Assembly: GCF_019431355.1 (NCBI RefSeq)
Contig: NZ_CP080269.1
Span: 3,128,501 to 3,192,500 of the forward strand
Direction: 5' to 3'
Source: Paenibacillus sp. R14(2021)
Lineage (GTDB): Bacteria; Bacillota; Bacilli; Paenibacillales; Paenibacillaceae
Length of the DNA stretch: 64,000 nt
Numbering within the stretch: position 1 is the stretch's first letter; every line of letters begins with the position of its first letter. Positions 33,481 through 43,333 of this stretch are shown here, piece by piece. A program made the translations under genes and the position numbers. The notes beneath the pieces were generated by a model. That model was not told the origin of the DNA, did not search any database, and saw nothing but the letters and a program-made list of their open reading frames with translations.

Positions 33481-33713
33481 ACATGGATTTTAGGCAATGA
33501 TGGACAATAGTACCTGAGAGGTCTTCTAAACAGCGATCCGGGGAGCGTGCAAGCCCGGGAGAGGCATCAGAGAAACGGCAGTCCGGAGCCAAGGAGCATA
33601 AGCCAAAAAGCGGACGGTCTGCTGCAGATCGTCAACTAGGGTGGAACCGCGGGTGCGCAAGCTCTCGTCCCTGGACATCGTCATGCGATGTCTGGAGATG
33701 GGGGCTTTTTTTG
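33481..33713 (+). promoter_or_regulatory. T-box leader, tRNA-Gly type, before glyS
   Basis: The canonical T-box AGGGTGGAACCGCGGGT is at 33638-33654. Upstream lies a stem I region with the AGTACC-type element (33509-33514) and a specifier-loop candidate GAGAGGCATC at about 33559-33568, offering GGC for glycine. Downstream a GC-rich hairpin (33662-33706) ends in TTTTTTT and serves as terminator. Uncharged tRNA-Gly would stabilise the antiterminator and switch on glyS. Confidence 0.93.
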
Positions 33714-33749
33714 ACGGGAGTGACAGTAAACGATGCGAAGGAGCGGCTG

Positions 33750-35183
33750 ATGATGGAGCATGAACTTGAAGGAGAACAGGCGTATGAAGGAGCAGCAAAC
33801 CTGCCCAAATCGATGGAGGCGGTCGTTTCGCTAGCCAAGCACCGCGGCTTTATTTTCCCGGGGTCGGATATTTACGGCGGGCTCGCAAACACGTGGGATT
33901 ATGGTCCGCTCGGCGTCGAGCTGAAGAACAACGTCAAGCGCGCATGGTGGAAGAAATTCATTCAACAGTCGCCGTACAACGTCGGCCTCGACGCCGCGAT
34001 TCTGATGAATCCGCAGGTATGGACCGCATCGGGCCACGTCGGCAATTTCAACGATCCCATGATCGACTGCAAATCGTGTAAAGCCCGCCACCGCGCGGAT
34101 AAAATCGTCGAGAACGCCCTGAACGCCAAGGGAATCGAGGTCATTGTCGACGGGATGACGTTCGCGCAGATGAAGGGGCTGATCGACGAGCACGCGATCG
34201 TCTGCCCCGATTGCGGCAGCAGCGATTTCACCGATATTCGGCAGTTCAATCTCATGTTCAAAACCTTCCAGGGCGTAACGGAATCGAGCGCAAACCAGAT
34301 TTATTTGCGCCCCGAGACGGCACAAGGCATCTTCGTTAATTTCAAAAACGTACAGCGCACGATGCGCAAGAAGCTGCCCTTCGGCATCGGCCAAATCGGC
34401 AAAAGCTTCCGCAACGAAATCACGCCCGGCAACTTTACGTTCCGGACGCGCGAGTTCGAGCAGATGGAGCTGGAGTTCTTCTGCAGGCCGGGCGAAGACC
34501 TGCAGTGGTTCACCTTCTGGCGCGGCTTCTGCCGAGACTGGCTGCTCGGCCTTGGCATCCATGCGGACAGCATCCGCCTGCGCGATCATGAAGCTGACGA
34601 ATTGTCCCATTACAGCAACGCGACGACCGATATCGAATACCGTTTCCCGTTCGGCTGGGGCGAGCTATGGGGGATCGCGGACCGGACGGATTACGATCTG
34701 AAGCAGCATATGGCCCATGCCGGCGAAGACTTCAGCGTGCTCGATCCCGAGACGAACGAGCGGTACATTCCGTACTGCATCGAGCCTTCGCTCGGCGCCG
34801 ACCGTGTAACGCTCGCTTTTCTAATTGACGCTTACGAGGAGCAACAGCTGGAAGAGGGCGACAGCCGTATCGTGCTTCGGCTGCATCCGGCGCTTGCGCC
34901 GATCAAGGCGGCGGTGTTCCCGCTGTCGAAGAAGCTGGCGGAGGGCGCGCAGCGTATCTACGCCGAGCTGGCAGCCGACTTCATGGTCGATTACGACGAT
35001 GCCGGCTCCATCGGCAAACGATACCGCCGTCACGACGAGATCGGCACGCCGTTCTGTATCACCTATGATTTCGACTCCGAGACCGACGGCTGCGTGACCG
35101 TGCGTAACCGTGATACGATGTCGCAGGTGCGGATGCCAATCGCCGAGCTGCATCGGTATATCGCGGAACGGACGGCGTTCTAG
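33750..35183 (+). CDS. glyS: Glycyl-tRNA synthetase (single-chain, class II)
   Basis: The enzyme charges tRNA-Gly in the cytosol. The 477-residue product is the eukaryote-like single-chain (GlyQS) form. Markers are [27 protein letters not shown], a zinc-type CxxC pair (CKSC and CPDC), motif 2 in [24 protein letters not shown], and motif 3 in [14 protein letters not shown], then the anticodon-binding domain from about 370. The start is the ATG at 33750 behind AAGGAG; an upstream in-frame TTG lies on the terminator T-run and is unlikely. The N-terminus is some 15 residues longer than usual. Expression is under the T-box leader. Confidence 0.95.
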   Translation: MMEHELEGEQAYEGAANLPKSMEAVVSLAKHRGFIFPGSDIYGGLANTWDYGPLGVELKNNVKRAWWKKFIQQSPYNVGLDAAILMNPQVWTASGHVGNFNDPMIDCKSCKARHRADKIVENALNAKGIEVIVDGMTFAQMKGLIDEHAIVCPDCGSSDFTDIRQFNLMFKTFQGVTESSANQIYLRPETAQGIFVNFKNVQRTMRKKLPFGIGQIGKSFRNEITPGNFTFRTREFEQMELEFFCRPGEDLQWFTFWRGFCRDWLLGLGIHADSIRLRDHEADELSHYSNATTDIEYRFPFGWGELWGIADRTDYDLKQHMAHAGEDFSVLDPETNERYIPYCIEPSLGADRVTLAFLIDAYEEQQLEEGDSRIVLRLHPALAPIKAAVFPLSKKLAEGAQRIYAELAADFMVDYDDAGSIGKRYRRHDEIGTPFCITYDFDSETDGCVTVRNRDTMSQVRMPIAELHRYIAERTAF

Positions 35184-35353
35184 ACCCATTACAACACTTT
35201 AATCGCGTATTTCGTTATCGTCGCCGGCTTTATCGTTTACAGCACCGCCAAGTTCGGCGGTTCTCCCGGAAAACTGGCATGCCCGCAAGGAAAATTAGGC
35301 GTACGAGGCGAATAGAATAGACCACAATGACTTTCCGCATAGGAGGAATCCCG

Positions 35354-35380
35354 ATGCCGCGGATCAAAATCCCCCGCTAA
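35354..35380 (+). other. Eight-codon ORF with strong ribosome site (possible leader peptide)
   Basis: AGGAGG (35341-35346) is followed by ATG at 35354 and eight sense codons, MPRIKIPR, before TAA. It lies about 70 bp before the amidoligase start. It may be a leader peptide or the stump of a lost gene. Nothing further supports expression. Confidence 0.3.
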
Positions 35381-35448
35381 GCCCGTGCTCCGCCCTCTCT
35401 GCCGGTTATCGTTTACGTTAACCAACTTAAATGAGAGGGTGTGCGCCC

Positions 35449-36363
35449 ATGTGGCCGAAACAAATAGACTGGAAAACACTTCGATTTGGCGTGGAGATTG
35501 AATTTATAGGCGGGAAACCGGCAGAGCTGCCGCTGCTGCCGGACTGGGAGATGTCGCTGGACGAGCTGCAAATCGACGAAACGGGAGCCGAATCCGGCAG
35601 CGAGCTGAAGACGCCGCCGATCCTGTGGGAAGAGCGTGAGCAAATCCGCATCATGCTGACCCGGCTGACCGAGCAGGGCGCGCAGATGAACTGGAGCTGC
35701 GGGCTGCATGTGCACATCGGCATCGAGCCTTGGGGCGAAGCGATGGTGCTGCCGATTGTCGATGCGGCGCTTGCGCATCAGGATGCGCTTCGCGACCTTG
35801 TCGGCATGAGCAGCGACCGATTGATCTATTGCCTGCCGGTGACGGAAGAGATGCGTACCGCGTATGTGCGAAACCCAGGACAGCGTGCGCTTCGCCGCAA
35901 AGGCCGCCCGCAGTCGCATCGCTGCGGGATCAATGCCGCCGCCTGGTATGACATCGGCACCGTGGAGATTCGGTACGCCAACGGCAGCCTCGATTATGAG
36001 AAGATCATTCGCACGATCGAGCTGTATCTGCGATTTGTCGCTGCCATCGGCGAAGGGCGCGAGCTTCCGCATGCTTCAGAAGCGCTGGCAATTGCGCTTG
36101 GCGCGCCTCTCAGCGGATATCCGCCCGCTATTCCGACTCCGCGCTGGTATCAGGAACGGGTCTGGCTGGAGGAAGCGCTGATCCCCATCGTGAGCGGACT
36201 TGCGAATGAGCTTCTGCCAGGCGGGGAAATTCATCACATTCTGCCTGTCTCCGACGGCATCGCCATTGAGATTATCGACTGGGATGGCAAGCAGATCAAC
36301 GTTGTGTGCCGGCCGCCATCGACCGACTGGCAGATTCTGCGGGTGGAGACGAAGCCCTCTTAA
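35449..36363 (+). CDS. Amidoligase-family protein (Amidoligase_2-like)
   Basis: The 304-residue product fits the glutamine-synthetase/GCS-fold amidoligases. FGVEIEF (13-19) is the metal-binding first strand, SCGLHVHIG (about 87-95) the central motif and TVEIRYANGSLDYEKI (about 175-190) the late strand. Such enzymes join an amine to a carboxylate using ATP, in peptide tagging or cell-wall side chains. The usual partner (a glutamine amidotransferase-like or ATP-grasp gene) is not next to it. The ATG at 35449 follows GAGGG; an ATG at 35431 is less well placed. It ends at its own terminator. The substrate is unknown. Confidence 0.75.
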   Translation: MWPKQIDWKTLRFGVEIEFIGGKPAELPLLPDWEMSLDELQIDETGAESGSELKTPPILWEEREQIRIMLTRLTEQGAQMNWSCGLHVHIGIEPWGEAMVLPIVDAALAHQDALRDLVGMSSDRLIYCLPVTEEMRTAYVRNPGQRALRRKGRPQSHRCGINAAAWYDIGTVEIRYANGSLDYEKIIRTIELYLRFVAAIGEGRELPHASEALAIALGAPLSGYPPAIPTPRWYQERVWLEEALIPIVSGLANELLPGGEIHHILPVSDGIAIEIIDWDGKQINVVCRPPSTDWQILRVETKPS

Positions 36364-36372
36364 TTATGTACG

Positions 36373-36408
36373 AAAAGCCCTTTCGCCAATTGGCGAAAGG
36401 GTTTTTTT
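36373..36408 (+). terminator. Terminator after the amidoligase gene
   Basis: CCCTTTCGCC-AATT-GGCGAAAGGG is a perfect 10-bp stem followed by TTTTTTT. Confidence 0.93.
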
Positions 36409-36455
36409 GCTTCGCTTACAGGAGCAATCGGTAGTTATTTCTTAATATAGGACCC

Positions 36456-36507
36456 AAAAAAGCCGACCCTGACGCCGGTTGTCATCCACCCGCGCCTGAT
36501 CGGCTCT
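36456..36507 (-). terminator. Terminator after pepD-like gene
   Basis: On the minus strand AGCCGA...TCGGCT closes a long stem with inner CCGG pairing, followed by TTTTTTGGG. Confidence 0.6.
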
Positions 36508-36516
36508 TACTCCCAT

Positions 36517-38001
36517 TTACCCCTTCAACTCTCGCAGTACATCCTGCAGATAGGACCATGTCCGTTCCACGGATGAGATCGACAGATGCTCCTCCGGCGT
36601 ATGGATGTCGAACAGATCCGGCCCGAAAGAGATCGCGTCGAGGTCAGGCAGTTTCTCGATGAGAATGCCGCATTCGAGGCCTGCATGGATCGCTTTGATC
36701 TCAAGCGGCTTGCCGAATTTGCGCGCGTACACCTCTTGGAAGACCGGACGAAGCTTCGACTCCGCACGGTACGGCCAGCCTGGGAAATACGCATCGTTAC
36801 GGAAGGCGCAGCCCGCTGTCTCGGCCAGCGTCTCCATGATCCGCAGTACGTCCTCGGCTTGCGAGCGCAGGGAGCTGCGCGCCAAGCTTTGGAAGACGAT
36901 TTCCTTCTCGCTTGTCGTCACGACGCCCAGATTGGACGACGTGCGCACCAGGTTCGCAATTGCCTTGTCCATGCCCAGCACGCCGCTCGGGATGAGCGCC
37001 AGCAGTCGGATGACGGACATTTTCGCTGCTTCCGTCAAGACACGGCCCGCTGCCGCGGCCGACGGACCGCCGCTTGCTTCGAAGCCGGCTTGCAGCACGA
37101 CGGCAACCCCTTTGTCGCTGGCCTGATACTCATCCTTCAGAATCCGGTTAAGCTCCGCAATCCGCGCTTCGGCGATTGTTTTTCCCTCGTCGCTCAAGTA
37201 AACCGCTGCCTCGGCTTCGCGCGGAATGGCATTGACCTTCATGCCGCCGCTTACGCCTGCAAGTCCGAACGCCGTATGGCGTCGAAGGTCATCCAGTACG
37301 CGGCCCAGTACCTTGTTCGCGTTGCCCCGCTCATGAATGATATCGTCGCCGGAATGTCCGCCCATCAAGCCTTGAACGATGATCGTGTATGGCGAACCGT
37401 CTTTTTCCTGCCATGCCGCCTGCACGATGTGGTAGGCATTCACGCCTCCCGCGCTGCTCACGAACAGAGTGCCCTCCCGGTCGGAGTCGAAATTGATCAT
37501 CATTCGGCCCTTGAGGGACGAGGCATCGAGATGGAACGCGCCGCCCATGCTCGTCTCTTCTTCGGTCGTCAGCAGCAGTTCAAGCTCCGGATGCGCCATA
37601 TCCGGCGAATCGATGATCGCCATTGCCGCCGCGACCGCGATGCCGTTATCCGCGCCCAGGGTCGTGCCCTCCGCGTAAATCATGTCACCGTCGATGCGGA
37701 ACCGGATGGGGTCCTTGGTGAAATCATGAACCGTCGATTTGTTTTTCTCGCAGACCATATCCAGATGGCCTTGGAAAATAACGGTCGGCGCCGCCTCATA
37801 GCCAGCCGAAGCCGGCTTCCGGATGATGAGATTGAACCGATCGTCCTGGATGACCGTGCAGCCGCGTGCCCGCGCGAAATCCGCGACAAAATCGCTGATC
37901 GCCTTCTCGTTGCTCGACCCCCGTGGAATGCGAGACAGCTCCTCGAAGAACCGCAGCACCTTGGAGTCGCCTGTGTAGATGTTTTCCACCGCATTGCTCA
38001 T
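36517..38001 (-). CDS. pepD: Cytosolic beta-Ala-His/aminoacyl-histidine dipeptidase (PepD, M20 family)
   Basis: The 494-residue product splits dipeptides, including Xaa-His, in the cytosol with two zinc ions. Metal and catalytic motifs are QGHLDMVCEK, GTTLGADNGIA with the bridging Asp, TTEEETSMGGA with the catalytic Glu pair and FDSD; HAGLECG near the end carries another ligand. A lid domain lies between them, as in PepD. I took the ATG at 38001, eight bases after GGAGG. The gene is flanked by terminators and stands alone between the amidoligase and an ABC exporter. Confidence 0.92.
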   Translation of the reverse strand: MSNAVENIYTGDSKVLRFFEELSRIPRGSSNEKAISDFVADFARARGCTVIQDDRFNLIIRKPASAGYEAAPTVIFQGHLDMVCEKNKSTVHDFTKDPIRFRIDGDMIYAEGTTLGADNGIAVAAAMAIIDSPDMAHPELELLLTTEEETSMGGAFHLDASSLKGRMMINFDSDREGTLFVSSAGGVNAYHIVQAAWQEKDGSPYTIIVQGLMGGHSGDDIIHERGNANKVLGRVLDDLRRHTAFGLAGVSGGMKVNAIPREAEAAVYLSDEGKTIAEARIAELNRILKDEYQASDKGVAVVLQAGFEASGGPSAAAAGRVLTEAAKMSVIRLLALIPSGVLGMDKAIANLVRTSSNLGVVTTSEKEIVFQSLARSSLRSQAEDVLRIMETLAETAGCAFRNDAYFPGWPYRAESKLRPVFQEVYARKFGKPLEIKAIHAGLECGILIEKLPDLDAISFGPDLFDIHTPEEHLSISSVERTWSYLQDVLRELKG

Positions 38002-38189
38002 ATGTAATCCTCCTTCTTTGCTATGCAAAAAGTAAGCCTGACTTCCCCTTGGCTGGGTACAATCAGGCAGTTGTTTCGTGATGTCGGTCCTCGGCGCAAA
38101 ACGCTTGTCAGCGCCGTCCGCCCAATCGTTGTCACGTCATAGAATAAGTGTAGCGCAAAAGCTCGGAGAATGCCAAGTCCAGCTGCCCG

Positions 38190-40067
38190 CTATCCTCCTA
38201 GAACCGCGCCGAACTGGTTCGTAAACATGTCGTAATAGACGCCCCGCCGGGTCATAAGCTCGTCGTGCGAGCCGCTCTCCACGATGCTGCCGCTGGCAAT
38301 GACCATAATCCTGTCGGCATCGCGGATCGTATTCAGCCGATGAGCGATAACGAAGCTCGTCCGTCCTTGCAGCACGCCTCGAAGCGCATCCTGGATATGA
38401 AGCTCCGTTCGCGTATCGATGCTGCTGGTCGCCTCATCCAGAATGAGAATAGCGGGATCCGCCAAGATAACCCGAGCGATCGCAAGCAGCTGACGCTGGC
38501 CTTGGCTCAAGTTGCCGCCGTTCTCGGCCAATAGGGTCTCGTACCGAAGCGGCAGCCTTCGTATGAACGACGCCGCGTTCGCAAGCGTTGCCGCCCGCTC
38601 CACCTCTTCGTCCGAAGCCTCCGGCCGACCATACTTAATATTGTCCCGAATCGTGCCGGCGAACAGATACGTGTCCTGCAGCACGATGCCGAACGCCCGC
38701 CGCAGACTGTCTTTCGTGTAGCCGCGAATATCCCGTCCGTCAATGGTGATGGAGCCGCCCGTCACATCATAGAACCGCGTAAGCAAGCTGACGATTGTCG
38801 TCTTCCCCGCTCCTGTCGGCCCGATGAGCGCCGTGCTTGTGCCTTCCGCCGAATCGAAGCTCACGCCGCGCAGGATCGGCGTATCCGTCCGGTAGCCGAA
38901 CGATACGTTGTCGAAGACGACCCGGCCGCGCGGATTGACGAGCGGCACGGCTCCAGGCGGGTCGGCCGACTCCTCTTCCTCGTCCAGCACTTCGAATACC
39001 CGCTCCGCTCCCGCGATGCCGGACTGCAATACGTTGAACAAGTTCGCAAGCTCAATGAGCGGCCGGACAAATTGACGGGAATAGCTGAGGAAGCTCGCGA
39101 TCACGCCGACGGTAATATGGCCGTTCACCGCCAGCAAGCCGCCGACGATGGCCACGGCCGCGAATCCAAGGTTGTTGATGACGTTCATGATCGGCATGAG
39201 AAAGCCCGAGCGAATCTGCGCCTTCGTGCCGATGCTGCACAGCTCGTCGTTCACCGCGTCGAACTGGGCGATCGTTTTCTCCTCGCGATTGAACGCTTTG
39301 ACAATGCCGATGGCGGAAATCGTCTCTTCGACGTGACCGTTCAGCATGCCGAGCTTTCGCTGCTGTTCTTTGAACAGCGGCGCCGTGGATCGGGCGATTG
39401 AACGGGTGAGCCAGAACACGGCCGGTACCGTGATCAGGCTTGCAAGCGTCAGCCATGGGCTGAGGATAAGCATCATAACGAGCGCGCCGACGATGGAGAT
39501 CGAGCCCGTCATCACCTGCGCGGCCGACTGTGCGACCGTGCTGCTGACGTTGTCGATATCATTGGACATCCGGCTCATCAGTTCGCCATGCGTCCTCGTG
39601 TCGAAAAAACGGATCGGCAGCTTGTGCAGCTTATCGAAAAGCGAGGTTCGCAGCCGGCCGACGATTCGCTGCGAGACGCCCGCCATGAGCCAGCCCTGCA
39701 GCAGCGTCAATCCGCCGTCGGCGATATAGGAGACGACCAGCGCAAGCAGCGCTAGCTCAAGCGCGCCGAAATCGACGGTTCCCGCGCTCGTCGCCGACAT
39801 CGCATCAATCGAGGCGCCGATCAGATAAGGCGCGGCGAGCATGATGAACGAATCCACCAGCACAACGGAGAAGATGACGGTAAGCAATTTTCGCTCGTTG
39901 CCGAAATACGTCCAAAGCCGTCCCAGAGTCGCCTTGATGTTCTTCGGTTTGACGACAGGACCTCCGCGTCCCGGATTTATACCTCGGCCCGGCACGTTCA
40001 AAGCAGGCATCGGCGTCTCCGAAGCGGAGCCGGAGGGCCGCTCTTTCTTCGCGTTATCCTCAGACAT
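38190..40067 (-). CDS. Heterodimeric ABC exporter subunit with canonical ATPase site (YfiC-like)
   Basis: The 625-residue half transporter starts with a glycine- and proline-rich cytosolic leader (about 45 residues), then six helices and an ATPase domain with Walker A GPTGAGKTT, signature LSQGQRQ and Walker B ILILDEATSSID. The catalytic glutamate is present. Its start overlaps the stop of the upstream partner by 8 bp. YfiB/YfiC of Bacillus are the nearest pair I know in size and order. Export of drugs, lipids or peptides is inferred from the family. Confidence 0.88.
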   Translation of the reverse strand: MSEDNAKKERPSGSASETPMPALNVPGRGINPGRGGPVVKPKNIKATLGRLWTYFGNERKLLTVIFSVVLVDSFIMLAAPYLIGASIDAMSATSAGTVDFGALELALLALVVSYIADGGLTLLQGWLMAGVSQRIVGRLRTSLFDKLHKLPIRFFDTRTHGELMSRMSNDIDNVSSTVAQSAAQVMTGSISIVGALVMMLILSPWLTLASLITVPAVFWLTRSIARSTAPLFKEQQRKLGMLNGHVEETISAIGIVKAFNREEKTIAQFDAVNDELCSIGTKAQIRSGFLMPIMNVINNLGFAAVAIVGGLLAVNGHITVGVIASFLSYSRQFVRPLIELANLFNVLQSGIAGAERVFEVLDEEEESADPPGAVPLVNPRGRVVFDNVSFGYRTDTPILRGVSFDSAEGTSTALIGPTGAGKTTIVSLLTRFYDVTGGSITIDGRDIRGYTKDSLRRAFGIVLQDTYLFAGTIRDNIKYGRPEASDEEVERAATLANAASFIRRLPLRYETLLAENGGNLSQGQRQLLAIARVILADPAILILDEATSSIDTRTELHIQDALRGVLQGRTSFVIAHRLNTIRDADRIMVIASGSIVESGSHDELMTRRGVYYDMFTNQFGAVLGG

Positions 40068-41790
40068 TGGCCGATGCCTCCTTGCCGGTCTGCGACCGAT
40101 AGATTTCCTGATAGGCCCGGCACTCCCGCATCAGCTCGTCATGCTTGCCATGGCCCACGATTTCGCCGTTGTCGAGCACGACGATCCGGTCCGCATCCAT
40201 GACGGACGTCATGCGCTGGGCGATCAGCAGGCAGGTCAGCCCTTCGGCATACTCCCTCAGTGCCCTTTTAATATGCGATTCGGTCGCGGCATCGACGGCG
40301 CTCGTGCAGTCGTCGAGAATCAGGATCGACGGCCGCCGCACGAGCGCTCTGGCAATGGACAGCCGCTGCTTCTGGCCGCCCGACAGGTTAACGCCGCCCT
40401 GTCCGAGCTTCGTGTCGTAGCCTTCCGGGCACGCCTCGATGAAATCGTGGGCCTGCGCCATCTTCGCCGCATGAACCATCTCTTCTTCCGTCGCGTCTTC
40501 CTTGCCCCAGAGCAGGTTGTCCCGAATCGTGCCGGTGAACAGCACCGTCTTCTGCGGGACGATCGCGATTCGCTCCCGCAGCCGCTTCGGATCGACTTCG
40601 CGGACATCGATGCCGTCCACTTCCACCGTGCCCGAAGCCGCGTCGTAAAGCCTCGGAATGAGATTGACAAGCGTGCTTTTCCCCGCTCCCGTGGAGCCGA
40701 TGATCCCGACCGTCTCGCCAGGCCTGCAGTTCAATGTAATGTCGCGAAGCACCGAATCCGTCCCGCCGTAAGCGAAGGAGACTCCCTTGAACGCAATGCT
40801 TCCTGCCGCATGCGGCTCGCTCGGCTCCTTGACGCCCCAAGTCATCGCATCCTGCTCGGCGAACACCTCGCCGATCCGCTCCGAAGAAGCTTTGGCCCGG
40901 ACGAACAAGTTGAACACGTTGGAGATCATGAGCAGGGAGAACAGAATCTGGGTCATATAATTGATGAATGCAATAATATGCCCGACCTGCATATGGCCTT
41001 GATCGACCCGCAGCCCCCCGATCCATATGACGGCGGCGATGCCGAAATTGACCGTCAGCATAATGGCCGGGCTGAAGACCGACATCATCCGCATGGCACG
41101 GGAAGACGCCTCCTGGTAGTCGTCATTGACGCCAGCGAACTTCTCCGTCTCGTAATCGAATCGGTTGAATGCTTTGACAACGCGCACGCCGGAGAGATAT
41201 TCCCGCGATACGCCGTTCAGCCGGTCAAGCGACCCTTGTACGCGCGAGAACAACGGAAAACCGATGCGCATATTGACGACGATCAGCACCGCCACCATGG
41301 GAACGACGACGGCCAGCACTAAGGACAGCGGCGGATTGAGCCGCACAGCCATAATTAAGCTGCCCAGGCAAATAAGCGGCGATTTGACGAAAATACGCAT
41401 GAGTCCGTTCGTGAAGTTCTGCATCTGAGTCACGTCATTGGTCAGGCGAGTGACCAGAGACGCGCGGTCGAACTTGTCGATACTGCCCGTGCTCAGCGTC
41501 TGGATACGTCGAAATAGATCTGAGCGCAGCCGGGTGCCGAAGTTGAGCGATACGTGGCTGGAAATGACATTGCGGATCGATGCTGCCACCGCTCCGAAAG
41601 CGGTAATAAGCAGCATGAAACCGCCGTAACGGACGACCTCGCTCAACTGCTTGTTTGCAACCCCGACATCGATGATGCGCGACATCAGCGTCGGCTGGAG
41701 AAGATCGCATAGCGCTTCCAGCGTCAGGAACAGAATCGCCGCCGCGAACGGCTTGCCGAAGCGGCGAAAATAAGGCTGAAGATAGCTCAA
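40060..41790 (-). CDS. Heterodimeric ABC exporter subunit with degenerate ATPase site (YfiB-like)
   Basis: The 576-residue half transporter has six helices in the first 320 residues and an ATPase domain with Walker A GSTGAGKST, signature LSGGQKQ and Walker B ILILDDCTSAVD, where Asp replaces the catalytic Glu. The start is TTG at 41790, eight bases after GGGAG; the open frame continues far upstream but there it runs antisense to peptidase T. It is the first gene of the pair. Together with the 38190 gene it makes the second exporter of this asymmetric type in the window. Confidence 0.87.
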   Translation of the reverse strand: MSYLQPYFRRFGKPFAAAILFLTLEALCDLLQPTLMSRIIDVGVANKQLSEVVRYGGFMLLITAFGAVAASIRNVISSHVSLNFGTRLRSDLFRRIQTLSTGSIDKFDRASLVTRLTNDVTQMQNFTNGLMRIFVKSPLICLGSLIMAVRLNPPLSLVLAVVVPMVAVLIVVNMRIGFPLFSRVQGSLDRLNGVSREYLSGVRVVKAFNRFDYETEKFAGVNDDYQEASSRAMRMMSVFSPAIMLTVNFGIAAVIWIGGLRVDQGHMQVGHIIAFINYMTQILFSLLMISNVFNLFVRAKASSERIGEVFAEQDAMTWGVKEPSEPHAAGSIAFKGVSFAYGGTDSVLRDITLNCRPGETVGIIGSTGAGKSTLVNLIPRLYDAASGTVEVDGIDVREVDPKRLRERIAIVPQKTVLFTGTIRDNLLWGKEDATEEEMVHAAKMAQAHDFIEACPEGYDTKLGQGGVNLSGGQKQRLSIARALVRRPSILILDDCTSAVDAATESHIKRALREYAEGLTCLLIAQRMTSVMDADRIVVLDNGEIVGHGKHDELMRECRAYQEIYRSQTGKEASANV

Positions 41791-41910
41791 ACCTAGCACT
41801 CCCTTGCCTGATAGAATGATAGAAGAGATGGTAACCGATTCCGCTCTTATACGTTCATTATAACTTGTGGTACTATGGGAATGGAATCTAAACGCAAGGA
41901 GTGTGCCCGT

Positions 41911-43146
41911 ATGAAAGACGAAATTTTGAAGCGTTTCACCTCTTACATAGAGATCAACACACAGTCCGATGAAGAGAGCGACACCTGCCCATCCACGGCA
42001 GGACAATGGACACTCGCGCGGCTTCTTGAGGCGGAGCTGAAGCAGATCGGGCTTGAGGACGTGACGCTCGACGAGAACGGCTACGTCATGGGGACGCTGC
42101 CTGCGAATACGGACCGCGACGTGCCGACGATCGGCTTCATCTCCCATATGGATACCGCGACGGACTTCACCGGCGACGGCGTGAAGCGTCAGGTCGTCGA
42201 GAGCTATGACGGCGGTGACATCATGCTGAACCGAGAGCTCGGTATCGTGCTTTCGCCGCGCGAATTCCCCGAGCTGACGGGATACAAGGGCCAGACGCTG
42301 ATCACGACGGACGGAACGACGCTGCTCGGCGCCGACGACAAAGCGGGCATTACCGAGATCGTGACCGCCATGGCCTACCTCGTTAAGCATCCCGAAATCA
42401 AGCACGGCCGCATTCGCGTTGCCTTCACGCCGGATGAAGAAATCGGCCGCGGCGCGCACAAATTCGACGTCCCAGCCTTCGGCGCGGACTTCGCTTATAC
42501 GATGGACGGCGGCCCGCTCGGCGAGCTGGAATTCGAGAGCTTCAACGCCGCGCAGGCCGTCATTACGGTCAAAGGCGTGAACGTTCACCCCGGCACCGCC
42601 AAAGGCAAAATGGTTCATTCCTCCAAAATCGCGATGGCGCTGCATGGCCGGCTGCCGGCGGAAGAAGCGCCAGAGTTTACCGAAGGGTACGAGGGCTTCT
42701 ATCATTTGATCACGATTCAAGGCAGCGCGGAGCAGACAAAGCTCGTGTATATCATCCGCGACCACGATAAAGCGAGCTTCGCGAACCGCAAAGCTGTATT
42801 GTCCGCGATTGTGGCCGAATTCCGCCAAACGTACGGGGATGAGCGCATCGTGTTCGAAATGAAGGATCAGTACTACAACATGGGCGAGAAAATCGAGCCG
42901 GTGAAATTCATCGTCAACGTCGCGCACGAAGCGATGACGAATCTCGGCATCGCGCCGATCGTCAAGCCCATTCGCGGCGGAACGGACGGCTCCCAGCTGT
43001 CGTACATGGGACTGCCGACCCCGAATATCTTCGCCGGCGGCGAGAACTTCCATGGCAAGTTCGAGTACGTGTCGCTCGATACGATGGTCAAGGCGACGGA
43101 AGTCATCGTCGAGATCGCAAAGCTGTTCGAGCAGCGCGGGCGCTAA
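41911..43146 (+). CDS. pepT: Peptidase T (tripeptide aminopeptidase)
   Basis: The 411-residue M20 aminopeptidase removes the first residue of tripeptides in the cytosol. Motifs are [12 protein letters not shown] with the first zinc His/Asp, [15 protein letters not shown] with the bridging Asp, [11 protein letters not shown] with the catalytic Glu, [16 protein letters not shown] and the C-terminal [10 protein letters not shown] chose the ATG at 41911, nine bases behind AAGGAG; upstream ATGs have no such site. It is divergent from the exporter pair. The 23-bp repeats and a terminator follow. Confidence 0.95.
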   Translation: MKDEILKRFTSYIEINTQSDEESDTCPSTAGQWTLARLLEAELKQIGLEDVTLDENGYVMGTLPANTDRDVPTIGFISHMDTATDFTGDGVKRQVVESYDGGDIMLNRELGIVLSPREFPELTGYKGQTLITTDGTTLLGADDKAGITEIVTAMAYLVKHPEIKHGRIRVAFTPDEEIGRGAHKFDVPAFGADFAYTMDGGPLGELEFESFNAAQAVITVKGVNVHPGTAKGKMVHSSKIAMALHGRLPAEEAPEFTEGYEGFYHLITIQGSAEQTKLVYIIRDHDKASFANRKAVLSAIVAEFRQTYGDERIVFEMKDQYYNMGEKIEPVKFIVNVAHEAMTNLGIAPIVKPIRGGTDGSQLSYMGLPTPNIFAGGENFHGKFEYVSLDTMVKATEVIVEIAKLFEQRGR

Positions 43147-43167
43147 GCCTTATCTGCTTTCAACGTC

Positions 43168-43241
43168 TTTGAACGAAAGCCAATCTGCGCCGCAGAATAC
43201 TTCATTCAAAGCTCCGGCTTTGAACGAAAGCCAATCTGCGC
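43168..43241 (+). repeat. 23-bp direct repeat, two copies
   Basis: TTTGAACGAAAGCCAATCTGCGC occurs at 43168-43190 and again at 43219-43241, a 51-bp period, between pepT and its terminator. Its role is unknown. Confidence 0.7.
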
Positions 43242-43247
43242 TAATAA

Positions 43248-43279
43248 CAAAAGCTGCCGGCACAAGCCGGCAGCTTTTT
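43248..43279. terminator. Bidirectional terminator after pepT
   Basis: AAAAGCTGCCGGC-ACAA-GCCGGCAGCTTTTT is a perfect stem with A-run and T-run, serving pepT and the converging ECF operon. Confidence 0.93.
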
Positions 43280-43333
43280 GCATGCATTCAACTGTTGCGC
43301 GCTGTTCCATCAGCCTGCCGCTGCTCGGTTTTC

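Noticed and set aside
36586..38007. 473-codon plus-strand frame opposite pepD
   Set aside because: It is a shadow of GC-rich coding sequence: Arg/His-rich, no domain, no ribosome site.
41791..43053. N-terminal extension of the ABC subunit gene to 997 codons
   Set aside because: The added part is antisense to peptidase T and has no transporter-like sequence. The TTG at 41790 has a proper ribosome site.
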